Source: Gordionus sp. m RMFG-2023
Taxonomy: Eukaryota; Nematomorpha; Gordioida; Chordodea; Parachordodidae
Length of the DNA: 64,000 bases
Assembly (NCBI RefSeq): GCF_954871325.1
Contig: NC_088775.1
Coordinates: forward strand, 45,857,561-45,921,560
Reading direction: 5' to 3'
In this document: in pieces, positions 1 through 12,100 of the stretch
Layout: each line of letters opens with the position of its first letter
Numbering within the stretch: position 1 is the first letter of the stretch
Program-made: the position numbers and the translations under genes
The notes under the pieces: generated by a model
Database searches by the model: none
What the model was told of the DNA's origin: nothing
The model's input: the letters and a program-made list of their open reading frames with translations, nothing else

Positions 1-799
1 AAGGAGAAATAATAATATATAAAAAAAATACCTAAAACTCATTATAGTTAATTCCAAGTGGACATGTAAAACTATACCTGGTTTAATAATATTAATTATA
101 ACAGACTGATGATTCATTTAATACATTACATAAATTGAAGTCAACTTACCTCCATATGTTGAATAATTCATGGACATTTCACATGCCGTTAAACATTGAA
201 TGGTACCTGAAAATTTTGTTGTCACATAAATATCACAATGTCACTTTAGCCAAATCCCATCACCAATTTACTTTAATTTTGGATTTTAAATCTTTTCCCT
301 CATCATAATTAAGAGGTAGTCATATTTGTTCATATCGATGAACTATCTGTATCCTTGGTATCCTGATCTTTAATTCAGGCATCTACTTCTTTAGGGTATC
401 TACTTAATATATTTTGATGACCACATTTAGGTCTTTATACTTGGTAACCTAATCTTTAATATGGACACCAACTACTCGATAAGGTATCTTATTATTATAT
501 TTCAATGAACCATCTATAGTCTAATCTTTGTACTTAGTAACCCAATCTTAATTATAGGCACCTATTCTTGGGGTACTATGGTTGTTAGCCCATATCTTTA
601 TATTTTTCATAACATTTATCATAATGCTAAGTCCAATATCTCCTTATTTTTTTACATTACAACCAAACAAATATCAATAACCAGGTTTTCATAAGTATAA
701 ATTTATTACATATATCTTTTATCGTCACCATCAATAGATTATCATATATCTCTAAATCTCCATGGTGTTTTTCCCATTGTTTTACTATATTCAATTCAT
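1..799. other. AT-rich DNA, no gene; degenerate ~80 bp tandem repeat
   Basis: No convincing coding frame is seen. From about 340 to 580 a loose repeat of roughly 80 bp occurs about three times. Each unit contains a variant of TTGGTAACCTAATCTTTAAT followed by a GGCACC-like and a GGGTATCT-like word. The copies are strongly diverged. Confidence 0.5.
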
Positions 800-1780
800 T
801 ATAGGGTCATTCCATGACAAATCAACCACAATTCGGCTGACCCCCTTCGAATTTTTTAATATTTGGTTAGCAAAGAAAGGTTAGTGTAGTTTAGAAATAG
901 CCAAAATTTTAGCCTCGTAACATTTATACTTTTGGAGATATTAATTAGGGTTCAAATACGGAAAAATGACGTATTTTTACCATTATCTGTCTTCATTTAA
1001 TTAAGCATATCTTAAAAACTACATAATTGTTAATAATAAATTTAATATCAAAATTACGTACAAAGATTCTACTTTCAGATAAAAAGGTATTTTTTATTCT
1101 TTTTCCAATTTCCGGTTATTTTATTTAATATGCAAGGACTAAAAACTATTTTTTGGAAATAATACGACCTTCAATTTTAAAAAAAATTTATTAGACATTA
1201 CTAAACTCTTCCTTTACATTTATAAAAAAAAATTGGTCTGGGACGCGGCCCTCTTCATTATATTTAGAAAAGTGTATAAATATTTTCCCGAAATTAGGCG
1301 TCTTTGTATAAAATTATATATTAATCAGTTTTTAATAGTTTTTCTTTAACTATTTGATATAATTTAAAGGATTATTCATCTTGTAAGTGAAAATAACAAA
1401 TGGTGCTTTCATTCAATTATGGAAATTGTGTATCGATAAAAGAAATTCAATTTATTACTTTAAAATTTATTATAAAATTTTTTGCCTATATAACATATAT
1501 TTATATTTAATGAATATTAATAAAATATATTCAACCAAGTTTAAAGTTCTTGAATATATGAATCAGAATCTTGTGCATTTCATATATGGCCCCCTAAATA
1601 TTAAAAATAATTGATATAATATAAATTTTAAAATCTAATATATATCTCACTTTTAAAAGATTCTAATTTTTCAGTAGTGCATTTACTTTCTTATGATGAC
1701 AATGTATAACTATGGCCAGTAGCAGTTAACGATGAAACTAATGTTAAGATATGACATTTTGGAAAGTAAAGAGTGTCATC

Positions 1781-2146
1781 TAGTGATCTGCATCGGGCCT
1801 AATTTTTCAAGCCTGGCCCGGCTAGAAATTTTTTTTAAAAAGTTTTGCCGGCCCGAATTCTAATCCAACCCGAATTTATTTAAATATAGAAATTAATTTT
1901 TAGAATTACTCAAAATAAAAGACATATGTTATATTGTGAGTTTCAATAAATAAAATCAATTTTTATTTTACATAAAAAATTCAATATAAAATTGATAAAT
2001 TTAAATATATTTAAAAAAATTTCCAAGGTCCGACCCGACCAGGCTTGAATTTTTTTAAAAATATTAGGCCCGGCCCGAACCCGATTATTTTAAATAAAAT
2101 TAGGCCCGAAGCTCGTTGGAGCCGGGCCCAACTTTGCAGATCTCTA
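1781..2146. mobile_element. hAT-type MITE, GGCCCG-rich (copy 1)
   Basis: The ends TAGTGATCTGCA and TGCAGATCTCTA are imperfect inverted repeats, and an exact 8-bp duplication GTGTCATC flanks them (1773-1780, 2147-2154). An 8-bp duplication with TAG/CAG-type ends is the hAT signature. The element is non-coding. Both subterminal zones are packed with GGCCCG/CGGGCC words, unusual in this AT-rich background. A second copy of the family lies at 37749-37998. It sits inside the long-TIR transposon, so it inserted later. Confidence 0.9.
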
Positions 2147-2154
2147 GTGTCATC

Positions 2155-3110
2155 TATACTTGGAAATGTAAAGGAATTAGAAGGTTTGGATGGGTATAAA
2201 AACCTTATATATATATTTCTTACTGCTTTTGATTTTTCCCTAAAACAAAGGCTAACCACCAAATCATAAACAAGTGTTTGAAAATCTTTCTCTGAGTAAT
2301 AGTTCTTCGGAATCATAATTTTTTTGGGTCATATATTCAAAATATATGCCATAAATATTTTCTTTAGCAAACTTGTACAATTCATATGATGTGATTATTT
2401 GCTTTGAGTAAGGCCTTTGTAAACTAGTTATAGAGGCTAATCTTTTAACAGTGCCACCAATCCCATTACAAACACTTTTCCCGTGTGCTGTAGCAGAAAA
2501 ATGTCATTCCACCCCTACCCCTAAATCCATCTCATCATGGTAAATATGTAAATTTTTTACGATTTTTATACTGTGCAGCGGATCCATCGAAAAAATAAAA
2601 ATTTTTATTTGACAGAAATTTTATTAATTTAAAAATTTACCAATGTTTTTTGGAAATAATGTACCGCTATTGTATAGTGTTGGAATGATTCGGATATCAT
2701 TACATAATTTAGGTAATAAATATTGGCAAAGTTATCTTTATAATATATAACAAAAGGGTGGATGAACAGTGGATTGAGCCCTATTCCAATGATAACTTTG
2801 TACTTCATCCTGAAGTATAAAGCTATAGTTTTCTAAAAACCACATAAAATTAAATATTGGCCTTCGTATAAGTTCAATTTTAGATTGTTTTAATACAACG
2901 ATTGCTGCTTTGAAATAAAAGAATGGGGTAATAAAGATTCGATTTTTTCCAAAAAGGCATTGATAAATTCATCTACTGGTTTGGTTATTGTTTCAAGAGT
3001 GGTTCTATCTACGGATAGCCATTATTTGTATGTTATAAATTTGATGTCCATAGAACAAGATATTTCTATTTGATCTCGTAAATGTGTTGACCCTGGTCAA
3101 TTATCACATT
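2155..3110 (-). pseudogene. Decayed transposase of the long-TIR element
   Basis: Reading the minus strand from about 3.1 kb down to 2.16 kb gives several conserved-looking blocks in different frames. A block reading FFDGSAAQYKNRKKFTYL lies at about 2545-2605, one reading WHFSATAHGKSVCNGIGG at about 2455-2515, and GGTVKRLASITSLQRPYSK follows. A C-terminal block YPSKPSNSFTF lies near 2165-2200. I recognise this order (DG..SQYKN, then a W.F.ATSHGK..CDG.GGTVKR block) as a widespread, poorly classified DDE-type transposase of animal genomes. The D in DGSAAQYKN is a plausible catalytic residue, and the family D of CDG reads N here. Frameshifts and stops break it into at least three pieces. The nested MITE removes or displaces the C-terminus. 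Confidence 0.55.
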
Positions 3111-4128
3111 TGCCCATATAAATTTATTTAATTGATTGAAACACTCATTTATTGTTATTCTTATTTACAAGTAAGGGTATGCCGATTTAGAAAATCCGAT
3201 ATAATATTTATATTGTTTTGGATTTTTTATGATGATAATACTTTTATTTTGTATATAATAATTTCATTATAATAATAAATTCATATTTGTAATATTTTAA
3301 AAATATCAAATTATTTAAAAAAATTGAGTATCGAAAATTTTGATATTATTTTTGGCGTCATATATGAAATGCACAAGATTTCATATATTTAAGAACTCGA
3401 AACTTGGTTGGACATATTTTATTAATATTCATTATTAGCAAAAAATTTTATAATAAATTATAAATATAATAAATTGAATTTCTTTTATCGATAAACAATT
3501 TCTATAATTGAATGAAAGCCCTATTTATTGTTATTATCATTTACAAGATGAATAATCCTTTAAATTATATCAAATAGTTTACGAAAATCCATTAAAAACT
3601 GATTAATATATAATTTTATACAAAGACGCCCCCTTTCGGGAAAATATTTATACACTTTTCTAAACATTTTTATCGATTTTGAGAATGAAGATGGCCACGT
3701 TCCACACCAATTTTTTTTTATAAATATAAAGGAAGAGTTTAGTAATATCTACTAAATTTTTTAAAAATATTGAGGTCGTATTATTTACAAAAAATCGTTT
3801 TTAGTCCTTGCATATTAAATAAAATGACCGGAAATTGGATAAAATATAAAAAATATACTTTTATCTGAAAGTATAATCTTTGTACGTAATTTTGATATTA
3901 ATATTGTTATTTACAAATATGTAGTTTTTAAGATATGCTTAATTGAATGAAGGCAGATAATGGTAAAAATACGTCATTTTGCCACTTTGAACCCAATATA
4001 AATGTTACGAGGCTAAAATTTTGGCTATTTCTTAACTACATTAACCTTGATTACCAAATTTTAAAAAAATCAAAGGGTACGGCCGAAAATTTCATTTTTT
4101 TGCTCATTTGACATGGAATGACCCTATA

Positions 4129-4476
4129 ATAAGATTTCGTATCATTACCACACACTCAGTTACAAAATGATATTCATCAGCAAATCTTTTTCATATTTAA
4201 TAATTATCATGTCTCATTTGTTATTTAGATCACCATTCTATTTTAATCATAGACTTATATTAATATAGACTGCTCAACGATAAAAAAAATGTCTTTAAAA
4301 TAATTAACATCTTGAAAATAGCAACCTTTATTTTCACTTTTTATATAATTTTATTATAAAATAAAGTCAAATACGTGATTGATTTAATATAAGAAAATAA
4401 GCAATAAAGTTTACTATAATGCCAGGTTTTACAATGGTGTCCCGGTGTATCATCTTGTTGAGGTTTGAATATAAAT
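4129..4476. other. AT-rich gap without a gene
   Basis: Nothing recognisable is seen. It separates the long-TIR transposon from a hAT remnant that begins at 4477. Confidence 0.4.
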
Positions 4477-5600
4477 TAGAGGTCTGCATTGGGTGGATTT
4501 TTGAACCATAAGCCCACCCACCCAATATTTTGGCTGCATTCAATGTGGAGACGGATCCGTTTTTTACATCCGTTCCATCAAAAGTCAATCTCATTAAAAA
4601 TGATATATATTGATTTTCATTTTTAAAAAATTATACGTAACGTTATAACGCTCTATAAAATTTGCCAGATCAAAAAGTCAAAATGTTTTGATCTCAAAAT
4701 TTGCAGGATCCGTTTTTAAGATAAAAGGTATCGGAACGGATGCACTATGAACATATATAACATTTTTAATGAGATTGACTTTTGACGGAACGGATGTAAA
4801 AAATGGTCCGTCTCCACTTTGAATGCAGCCTTAAAAAAATTTAACCCGCCCACCCAGCCCACCCATAGTTTTCAAAAAAATATACCTGCCCATTTGTCTA
4901 AAATTTCTTACCCACCCACCCACCCATTAGTCTAAACCCGCCCATCCATTAGTCTAAACCCGCCCATCCATTATTTATAAAAAAAATTTAACCCAAGCCT
5001 GCTATTATAAAATTTAATTATATTTTTTAATTTTTTAAGCATTTAATAAAAATATCTCAGCATTACACCTCTACAGGAATATAATTATGCAAATTACAAT
5101 ATTAAGCATAAAAAATATTGAATTTAAATTATGTATAATTTATTTGATCAAATATAATACTTATGAAAAGATATAAATATAAAGATATTATATGTAATTA
5201 TAATGCAAAAATAATAATGAATCGACATTTTCGGAATCTAACAAATTCTACTTTGTTCTAAAAACCTTCCAGCAATGCTAAATTCCTGTTCAGAAGAAGT
5301 ACTAGTTGGAATTGCCAATATATTTCTTATTAATCTTGATAGCTTTGGCAAATCTTTTTCTTGTTGTTTCCACCAAAGCAGTTTTAAATATACAAAAGAG
5401 TTTTTGTGATACCAAAAAAGGACATTTTAATATTTAATATCCAAAAAGTTCATAATAACCATTTTTTAATAATATTAACTTAAATTATTTTAAATTTTTT
5501 TAGCCCAACCACTCATTGCTTAAGTTTCTTAACCCGCCCACTCTCGCCCATAGTGTAAAAAATCTTTTAACCCACCCACTTGGAAAGCTAAAAAATAAAA
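4477..5600 (-). mobile_element. hAT remnant with GGGTGGGC-type ends and transposase C-terminus
   Basis: The left end TAGAGGTCTGCATTGGGTGG matches ends seen at 39871 and 48318. The subterminal zones at 4480-4530, 4840-4970 and 5510-5585 are rich in CCCACCCA and CCCGCCCA words. On the minus strand at about 5230-5400 the frame reads LLWWKQQEKDLPKLSRLIRN, then ILAIPTSTSSEQEFSIAGRF. This is the hAT C-terminal dimerisation domain, with WW, an NILAIP block and SSEQEFS in place of the usual SERVFS. The right end is eroded and no clean duplication is visible. A PIF-type MITE sits at 4532-4830. The same family, much longer and interrupted, spans about 22.46-39.87 kb. Confidence 0.75.
4532..4830. mobile_element. 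PIF/Harbinger-type MITE (copy 1)
   Basis: This 299 bp palindromic element begins GGCTGCATTCAATGTGGAG and ends with the near-complement CTTTGAATGCAGCC. The flanking triplets are TTT and TTA. A closely similar 291 bp copy at 63700-63990 has an exact TAA duplication, so the 3-bp TWA target fits PIF/Harbinger. The long arms contain GACGGATCCGTTTTTTACAT and AAAAGTCAATCTCATTAAAA. It has no coding capacity. Confidence 0.8.
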
Positions 5601-7036
5601 AAAATATACTATGTAAATTAATTTTATTACATTTTACAATAAACTTCTTACATCTGATTTAGTTTTTAGATTTTATAATATAAAATGACATAAATTTAAA
5701 ATTCATATAATTTTTTATGGAAGAATAGATAAAATACAAAATGTAAGAAAAATTAAAAATAAACAGGATTATTTTATATAATGAAAAAAATAATTATTGC
5801 CCTAATTAGTAATATTATATATAATAAATTATATCAAATTTTATAATATTTATTTTTAAAATTCTTTTCTCACAAAATGATGAAATAATGTGTTTTTATA
5901 TCTACAGATTAAGAGATTAATTAAAATTTAGAAATAACTTGATTAAACATGTGTTTTGCCAAATCTGGTAAAATATACATGTTAGATAACACATGATATT
6001 TTAACATAAGGGCAGCCATTTTATGTTTTGTGTTTTTATTCAAGGGCCTGAAGAATTTGTTATTAAACATATGCTTGTGACACTAGATGAGGGATATATA
6101 AACCCCTTGTTATTACTATTAATAATTAATATAAAAATCATCTGGATATTTTATTAATGCTTTAATATAAGTCAAACAATTGACCTTATTTTAACTTATT
6201 TCTGACAATGCACTCAGATATATAATAGTTGATATCTACAATTAATGACAGTTTGTTTATATTTAAAACTTCATCAGAGTCTATAATTATGCAATCTTTA
6301 GAAGCCAAATATATGGGCCCTTTAGATTTAGTATATAAACCTCTTAATTTGTTAATGAAATAATTAAAAATAATGACTATCATCTAAATAATAAAGTGTC
6401 TTATTTTTTTTTAGTATTATTTGAATCTAGAGGTTCCAAGCGTGTAGTCAAGAGTATTTGAATCTAGAGGTTCCAAGCGTGTAGTCAAGAGGAGATTTCC
6501 TTCCCTATTACAAGAAATGTAAACATCACTATAAGCAAGAATTAGAAAGGAAATAACTTTCAAAATAACTATTATAATTCAAAATTTTAAAAAAAATGGA
6601 AAAAATTATTTTAATGAAAATCTAATATAGCCAAAGGCCTACAATAAGTGGAGCTATATATCTCCAATAAATTTTTTTGGGAACACCCCAGCTATTAGTG
6701 CCCCCCCCCCACAATATCCCGGATATGCTTATGAAAGGTTCTAAAATATTGTAGAGGATAAAAAGAGCTTATAGTAGTCACTCCTATAAGAATTATAATA
6801 TAATTATGGATGTATAACACCTTTATAAATTTATTTGGTAGTGCATTTTTAAATGAATCTTGTTATCGATACATCTTCTAAAAATGAATCTAGATACAGA
6901 TATAGATACACCATTTAAAAATGTATCTATAAGCAGATACAATTTTTCCCATACTTATATACAGAGTTAGCCGTTCTCGAATAAAAACTCTTATTACGAG
7001 AGCACAAAATATGTAAACAAGATAATAATAAAAATA
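5601..7036. other. AT-rich region with short direct repeats, no identified gene
   Basis: A 37-bp unit containing GAATCTAGAGGTTCCAAGCG is directly duplicated at about 6418-6491. From about 6838 to 6960 there are several near-palindromic words of the type GTATCTAGATAC, the same word family as at 13670-13832, which suggests a decayed MITE. A 65-codon minus-strand open frame at 6186-6383 has no recognisable similarity and I do not call it a gene. Confidence 0.45.
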
Positions 7037-7299
7037 TCAATACCTAGACATGTGCGTCGACAGCATTATCGGTGGCGGCGTTTTTTTTCAAACGATCGGC
7101 TGGCGGCGGCGAATCGACTTACACGCCCACAAAAATCTGGAGCGGTGTCAAATATTTTTATAACTTAAATTTTTTAATTATTATAAATTCATTGGAAACA
7201 CTTTTAAAATAAAATTGCTTTATTATGTTTATTTATAACTAATTTAATTATTTTATTAAGTTATAAATCATGTATAAATATTATTTTATTTAGATTTAT

Positions 7300-8004
7300 A
7301 GGACATAAAGATGATCTCTTATTGTTCAGAGTAAGCTCAGCTATGGAAAATAAACGCTCGCTGGGTGTGCTCGTAGCTGGAACGCACAGGACCTTTCTAG
7401 CTAATATTGAAAGTTTAGGAAGATCCAATGCTCTTATCTTCCAAAAATTAAAGACATCTTTTATCTCTAAATTATAAGGCGAAAATAATGAATAACTCTT
7501 TTTCTAGACTAGTTAAATAGTCTTATTGTTCCAGTTTATTGTTATGAATAGATGAATGTTTCGTAGCCAATGACTTAAGATAATCGAATTCTGAAGCAAC
7601 TTCCGTCGTTTCACATTCAGTTAATTCGTCCGTGTATGGCAACAGAGAGGTAGCGTGTTGACAGAAATTGCACTTGAGTAATATTTTTTCTTTAAATATT
7701 CATTTACTATGTTTATAAATTGAAAATGAGGATCCAAAAGTGCTCCTAGCACTTAAGTAAAAAAAATAAAACAAAGTAATAATATAAAAGAAACTAATTT
7801 ATGTATTTTATAATACTACCTGAAGATCGGTTATTGGAAATCTATTATCAAATTTAGTAAGCATATTTTGTTTAAGGGATGCTATGGGAGAACTATCATA
7901 TTCTTTTACAATTAAATGATTTTTAATTTCACTACGAAATAATAAGGATAAATTTTTAGTAACTCCTTTTTTGGACGGATAAAAATTCAACAGTTTTTTT
8001 GAAA
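7300..8004 (-). pseudogene. hAT transposase, C-terminal piece (of the 7045-22278 element)
   Basis: Minus-strand frames give the block ALDLPKLSILARKVLCVPAT followed by STPSERLFSIAELTLNNKR at about 7310-7435. This is the classic hAT dimerisation core (P.L..LAR.VL.VPATS.PSER.FS). Further upstream, at 7808-7990, lies a frame containing DSSPIASLKQNMLTKFDNRF followed by PITDL, the linker found in Ac-like transposases. The pieces are in different frames, and the gene is cut at 8004 by the Ty3/gypsy fossil. The protein would bind the TAGACATGT ends and catalyse cut-and-paste transposition. Confidence 0.8.
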
Positions 8005-8009
8005 GTTTT

Positions 8010-8184
8010 TGGCATATTGTACAATTTATTATATTTTTAATTGTATTAATATATTTTGTACTTCAGTTTATATATATTTTACAAATCAATTTAAATACAT
8101 CAATTAATAATCATACACAATTAGCAATATATGAATACAGTTAATCATTATTAAGTAACATTGAGGTTAATTGATTCTATTACA
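8010..8184 (-). repeat. 3-prime LTR of the 8-12 kb gypsy fossil
   Basis: Direct repeat partner of 11766-11909. It starts TGGCATATTGTACAA and ends TATTACA in plus-strand reading, about 175 bp. The duplication GTTTT lies immediately to its left. Confidence 0.85.
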
Positions 8185-8421
8185 TCTATTCTCTCCTTTT
8201 TGGGCTCTCGATTTGAAACGGTTTTTCTTATCCGTTTTGGATAACGACTAATTGTACTTTCGTTTTCCACCGCTGGTTGATCTGTAATGTCGATTTCAAT
8301 CTTATCATTTATGCTGTATTTTTGGTTATTGAGTCTTGTATCGGATCAATTCTTTGGCCATCGGAGTCTTGTGATCAATGTCTTTGGTCATCGAGTCTTG
8401 TATAGGATCACTTTCATTCAT

Positions 8422-9095
8422 TCATGGTGTAGTTTGCATCGTTTCTCCTTCTCTTCCTTCCTCTCTATTTTTTAAATCGGAATCGTCGAATCGATGTTTT
8501 AACTGATTAATATGCCTTCTCCATAACCCTAATTTAGTCTCAGCTAAAAACGTCATTGGTCCTGTTCTTTTAACGAGATACCTGGTATCCAAATATCTAT
8601 TTTTAAAATCTTGCATATATTTTCTCATATATATTTTAAAAAAAACCTGATAACTGGGGTCTGTATGGATGCGAATAAATTGGGTTTATTAATTGTAAGG
8701 GTCCATATGGGTTGAAATTTAAGCATAATTGAACTTGGTGATTGTTTTGTGGTTATTTGTGGAATATTTTGATAATTAAAAACACAATCTTATTTTGTTT
8801 TTAAAAAACTCTTAAAAGCTTGTACTAACCTCTCCGCTTCTCCGTTAGTTCTTGGGTGGTAAGGGGCACTATGCACATTTCTAATTGCTTATTGTTTGCA
8901 AAATATATTGAATTCTCTACTTTGAAATGGGGGCCCATTATCCGTAACAATAGTATTGGGGTAACCGAAAATAGCAAAAAGTTTTAACAATATTTTACTT
9001 ACTTCAGTAAAATCATTTGTCGATAGTTTTTGTATTTCAGACCATTTACTAAAATTTTCCGTTAATTGGTCCGGCAAAATTGAATTCTTCCCCAT
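8422..9095 (-). pseudogene. Gypsy fossil: integrase region
   Basis: The minus strand reads an integrase core block FGYPNTIVTDNGPPFQSREF at about 8890-8985. Nearer the 3-prime LTR comes a C-terminal block containing LVKRTGPMTF and WRRHINQLKHRF at about 8475-8580. These are the central DNG motif and the GPY/F-type module of Ty3/gypsy integrases. It is part of a fossil and is not intact. Confidence 0.8.
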
Positions 9096-9639
9096 GGTTT
9101 ATTTGTGGAGAACCATTTCCTTATGATCGTTTTACCGCTAGGGTTATTTGTTTGACATAATTCACAATTCTTACCGTGTAATTTAATATCTTCGTTAATA
9201 TTAGGGCACCAAACGTTCTCTTGGGCCATTAATTTTGTTTTAGTATAATCCTGGCCCCATATGTAAAAAAGACAATATATTTACTTGTAATTTTTTTGGA
9301 ATTATGGTTCTTGATTCCCATAATACACACCTTGCCTCTGTCGTGAGTTAATTTCGGTGCTGGAAAAACGTAGAGTTTCCTCATTATTTTCGGCCACCCA
9401 GTTGTAATGTAACGTATAGTACCGGGTCATTTCTTGTGTGTGTTATATCTAACGCTGAAATAAATTGTGGAGCATTCGATAATATTAAATTAATATCTAA
9501 CTCTTCCCAAGCAGATAGTTTACCGTCAATTGGGAAACGTGAAAGTGTATCCGCTTTGCTATTTTTTTCGTTCCTCGAAACTGCAATTCACAATCATAAT
9601 TTGCTAGTAGTATTGGCCATCTTACTAATCTTGACGACA

Positions 9640-10800
9640 TATTTGTTATTCCTCTATGTGGGTTACATAACGAGATAAGTGGTTTATGATTAGTGGTTTT
9701 TAAAAATGATTCCCAATTAAATATTGTTTAAATTTAATTAATCCAAATATGATTGCTAAAGCCTCACTCTCTATCTGACTGTAATTTATTCGGCAGCATT
9801 TAATGTTCTAGAAGAATCCAACCGGCTTTTCTTCGTTGTTAATTTTATGAGATAGCTGATTCTATTCCATATTGCAACGCGTCAGCAGCTAGAATTATCG
9901 GCTTTTTCGGATTATAATGCGTTAAAAATTTTTCTGATATTAATTTTTAAAATTTATTTACTGTTTTATTATCTGTCCATTTCTATGCCACATTTTTCCT
10001 TAGAATTATATATAACGGAGTGGCAATATTCGAAAAATTGCTTATAAATTTTTGGTAATAATTAATTATACCGATTAAAGCTTGTAATTCTTTAACGTTT
10101 TTTAGGTAACGGTGCGTCTAAAATCGCATTGGCATTCTTATTTGTTGTTGTGATACCCTCCTTTCTAATGGTAGAACACCTAAGAATTCAATCTTTTCTT
10201 TTAAAAATTTACATTTTTTTAGATTTAATTTCATACCGTTTATTTCTAACGTTTTTAATACATTTATCAATTTTTTTTATGAATCTCAATTGATTCCCCA
10301 GTAATTATTATATCGTCCAAATATACCGCTACCCTAGGTAGTACTTTTTATAACGAGTCCATTGCTTGTTGAAAAATGGCTGGCGCTGAGGCTACCCCAA
10401 ACGGAAGTCGATTCAATCTTGGCGTGTTGACCACTAACAGTTTTTTGTCTCCTCATCTATGATATTTGAAAATACGCTTCTGATAAATCTAATACCATAT
10501 ATTTTTTAATACCTAATATGGCTAATAATTCATTAATTCTGGGTATAGGATATTTATCAATCAAAATATTTGTCTTAACCTCGATCACCGCAAATTCGTA
10601 AGGATCCATCTTTTTTAGTACAGACACGATCGGCGAAACGATATATAGTATTTTAGTTTTTCTATAACTTCCATGAATTCCAGTGATTGTAATTCCGTTT
10701 CTAGTTTTTTATCTTCCACGAAAATGGTATTGGTCAGCTTTTAAGATATTGAAAATTTGGGTTGGGTTTTACCGATAAACTCGCTCTAAACTTTTTCAGT
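9640..10800 (-). pseudogene. Gypsy fossil: reverse transcriptase and RNase H region
   Basis: The minus strand contains the reverse transcriptase signature VAVYLDDIIITGES at about 10295-10340, flanked by typical finger/palm blocks to about 10.8 kb. RNase H-like blocks lie toward 9.65 kb. It belongs to the 8010-11909 fossil and is broken. Confidence 0.75.
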
Positions 10801-11402
10801 AAACCTAATTTCTTATTATAATTAATGGGTAATATACATTTACTAGAATATCGATCATTACATTATTATAAGATTTTAAAATAATATACGTTTTTGTTAC
10901 TGGTATTTTTAAACAGTAAATGTCTCCTATATCAAAATGGAGACTGCCCATCCTACGTCAGTTAAAAAATTAATATATATTTTATATCAATAATTTTACC
11001 TCAAATTTGTCCTGCGACTCCTCTGGAGAATCCCAATCCTCAAAACTTTCTTGTCCCTTTTTTGGGGCATCTATCGTTCAAATATATTCTTTCTTACCAC
11101 GATTCCTTCTGCATACTTTCTGTAAATGCCCTTATATGACAATTATGAGAAATTGCATTTATATTTGGGCACTTTGGTTTTATATGGTTTTCTAATCTAC
11201 AATAATAACAAATAATTTATGATACTGGTTTGTATTTGATACTGCTCCCTTGTCGCTGTTTTTGCAATTTTATTTATCTCCTTTCCTGCAGATATGGAAA
11301 TCATTTCCGTTGTCTCCATTGAGGTAGCGATTTGTGCAGCCCTTTCCTATGTCAAGCCTGGCATGTTGATTAATTTTATTAATATTTTTTCATAGTAATT
11401 CC

Positions 11403-11700
11403 CTACACTAATTTAACCCGCAATACTATATTATACACTCTAAAATCACACATATTTGATTTTATCTTTAATTTATTTATATATTCTGTAATAGTTTCTC
11501 CTTTTCCTTGTTCCGTTTTGAAAAAATAATATCCCTCCAGCATAAAATTAGTTTTCTTAGAGTAATAATTTTTTAAAAGTTTAATTACATCTAATGCCTT
11601 TGACAAACACAAAGTAAATAATTTTGAATAAACTTCTAGTCCAATTTGCTAATAAAAACAATTTTTTTTCTTCTATTTTGGCGATTTTAAAGAGGATTCG
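11403..11700 (-). pseudogene. Gypsy fossil: gag-like region
   Basis: A minus-strand frame reads ALDVIKLLKNYYSKKTNFM, then YYFFKTEQGKGETITEYINK and LKIKSNMCDF. This resembles the capsid part of Ty3/gypsy gag, where an F......Q..GE.I.EYI.KLK block is usual. It lies at the expected place just inside the 5-prime LTR. The element is broken. Confidence 0.65.
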
Positions 11701-11765
11701 ATCTTTGATACATAAACTTCCATCTTGCACTCTTTTATATTAAACAATATTTGAAACTGCACCAA

Positions 11766-11909
11766 TGACATATTGTACAATATTATATTTTGTACTTGAG
11801 TTTATATATCTTTTACAAATCAATCTAAATACGTATACACAATTAACTATATATTTGAATTTAATTAATCATATTATTAATTGCCTTTGAGGTTAATTGT
11901 TTTATTACA
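11766..11909 (-). repeat. 5-prime LTR of the 8-12 kb gypsy fossil
   Basis: Direct repeat of 8010-8184, shorter by about 30 bp. It starts TGACATATTGTACAA and ends TTACA in plus-strand reading, with GTTTT immediately to its right at 11910-11914. Confidence 0.85.
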
Positions 11910-11914
11910 GTTTT

Positions 11915-12092
11915 AAGAAAATTTAATAGTTCATTACCCAAATCCCAATCGGAGTTAAATAATCTGAGATCCGGGTTCTCCATTCTATTTAATAGAATAT
12001 TTATAGGATTTTTGTTATTGCCACTCTCCAGCATTATTAAAATACTATGCCAACGTGTCGGCACATTTAATTTTAAAGTTTTATGTTTTTTC
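11915..12092 (-). pseudogene. hAT transposase, middle piece (of the 7045-22278 element)
   Basis: The minus strand reads KKHKTLKLNVPTRWHSILIM followed by LESGNNKNPINILLNRMENP and NSDWDLGNELLNFLKTV. The TRWHS block (TRWNS in most relatives) and the DW..G.EL..FLK block are hallmarks of the central hAT domain. The frame runs up to the GTTTT target site of the gypsy fossil on one side. On the other it meets the GATTTTTG target site of the hAT at 12101. Both insertions therefore landed in this gene. Confidence 0.8.
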
Positions 12093-12100
12093 GATTTTTG

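Larger units (their letters stand above)
802..4126. mobile_element. DNA transposon with ~790 bp terminal inverted repeats
   Basis: The ends read TAGGGTCATTCCATG at 802 and its complement at 4112-4126, flanked by TA on both sides (800-801, 4127-4128). The inverted repeat continues inward to about 1600 on the left and 3345 on the right, with scattered substitutions and small indels. Matching landmarks include the stretch ending in CGTCTTTGTATAAAATTATA on both arms. The central part carries a decayed minus-strand transposase and a nested hAT MITE (1781-2146). The superfamily is not certain. A TA duplication fits Tc1/mariner-like or ISL2EU-like elements, but the transposase motifs are not those of Tc1/mariner. 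Confidence 0.8.
8010..11909 (-). mobile_element. Ty3/gypsy LTR retrotransposon fossil, compact, short LTRs
   Basis: This broken element on the minus strand is 3.9 kb long with LTRs of only about 144-175 bp that begin TGRCATATTG and end TTACA. The 5-bp duplication GTTTT flanks it at 8005-8009 and 11910-11914. Internal order on the minus strand is gag (near 11.7-11.4 kb), protease/reverse transcriptase/RNase H (about 10.9-9.6 kb) and integrase (about 9.3-8.4 kb), the Ty3/gypsy order. A primer-binding site starting TGG abuts the 5-prime LTR, and a purine-rich tract precedes the 3-prime LTR. The coding regions carry many breaks. The two LTRs differ by substitutions and indels, so the insertion is old. 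It lies within a hAT transposase gene. Confidence 0.9.

Noticed and set aside
802-4126. Polinton-type element, suggested by very long inverted repeats
   Set aside because: It is only 3.3 kb, with no capsid, polymerase B or integrase gene, and has a TA duplication rather than the 6-bp Polinton type.
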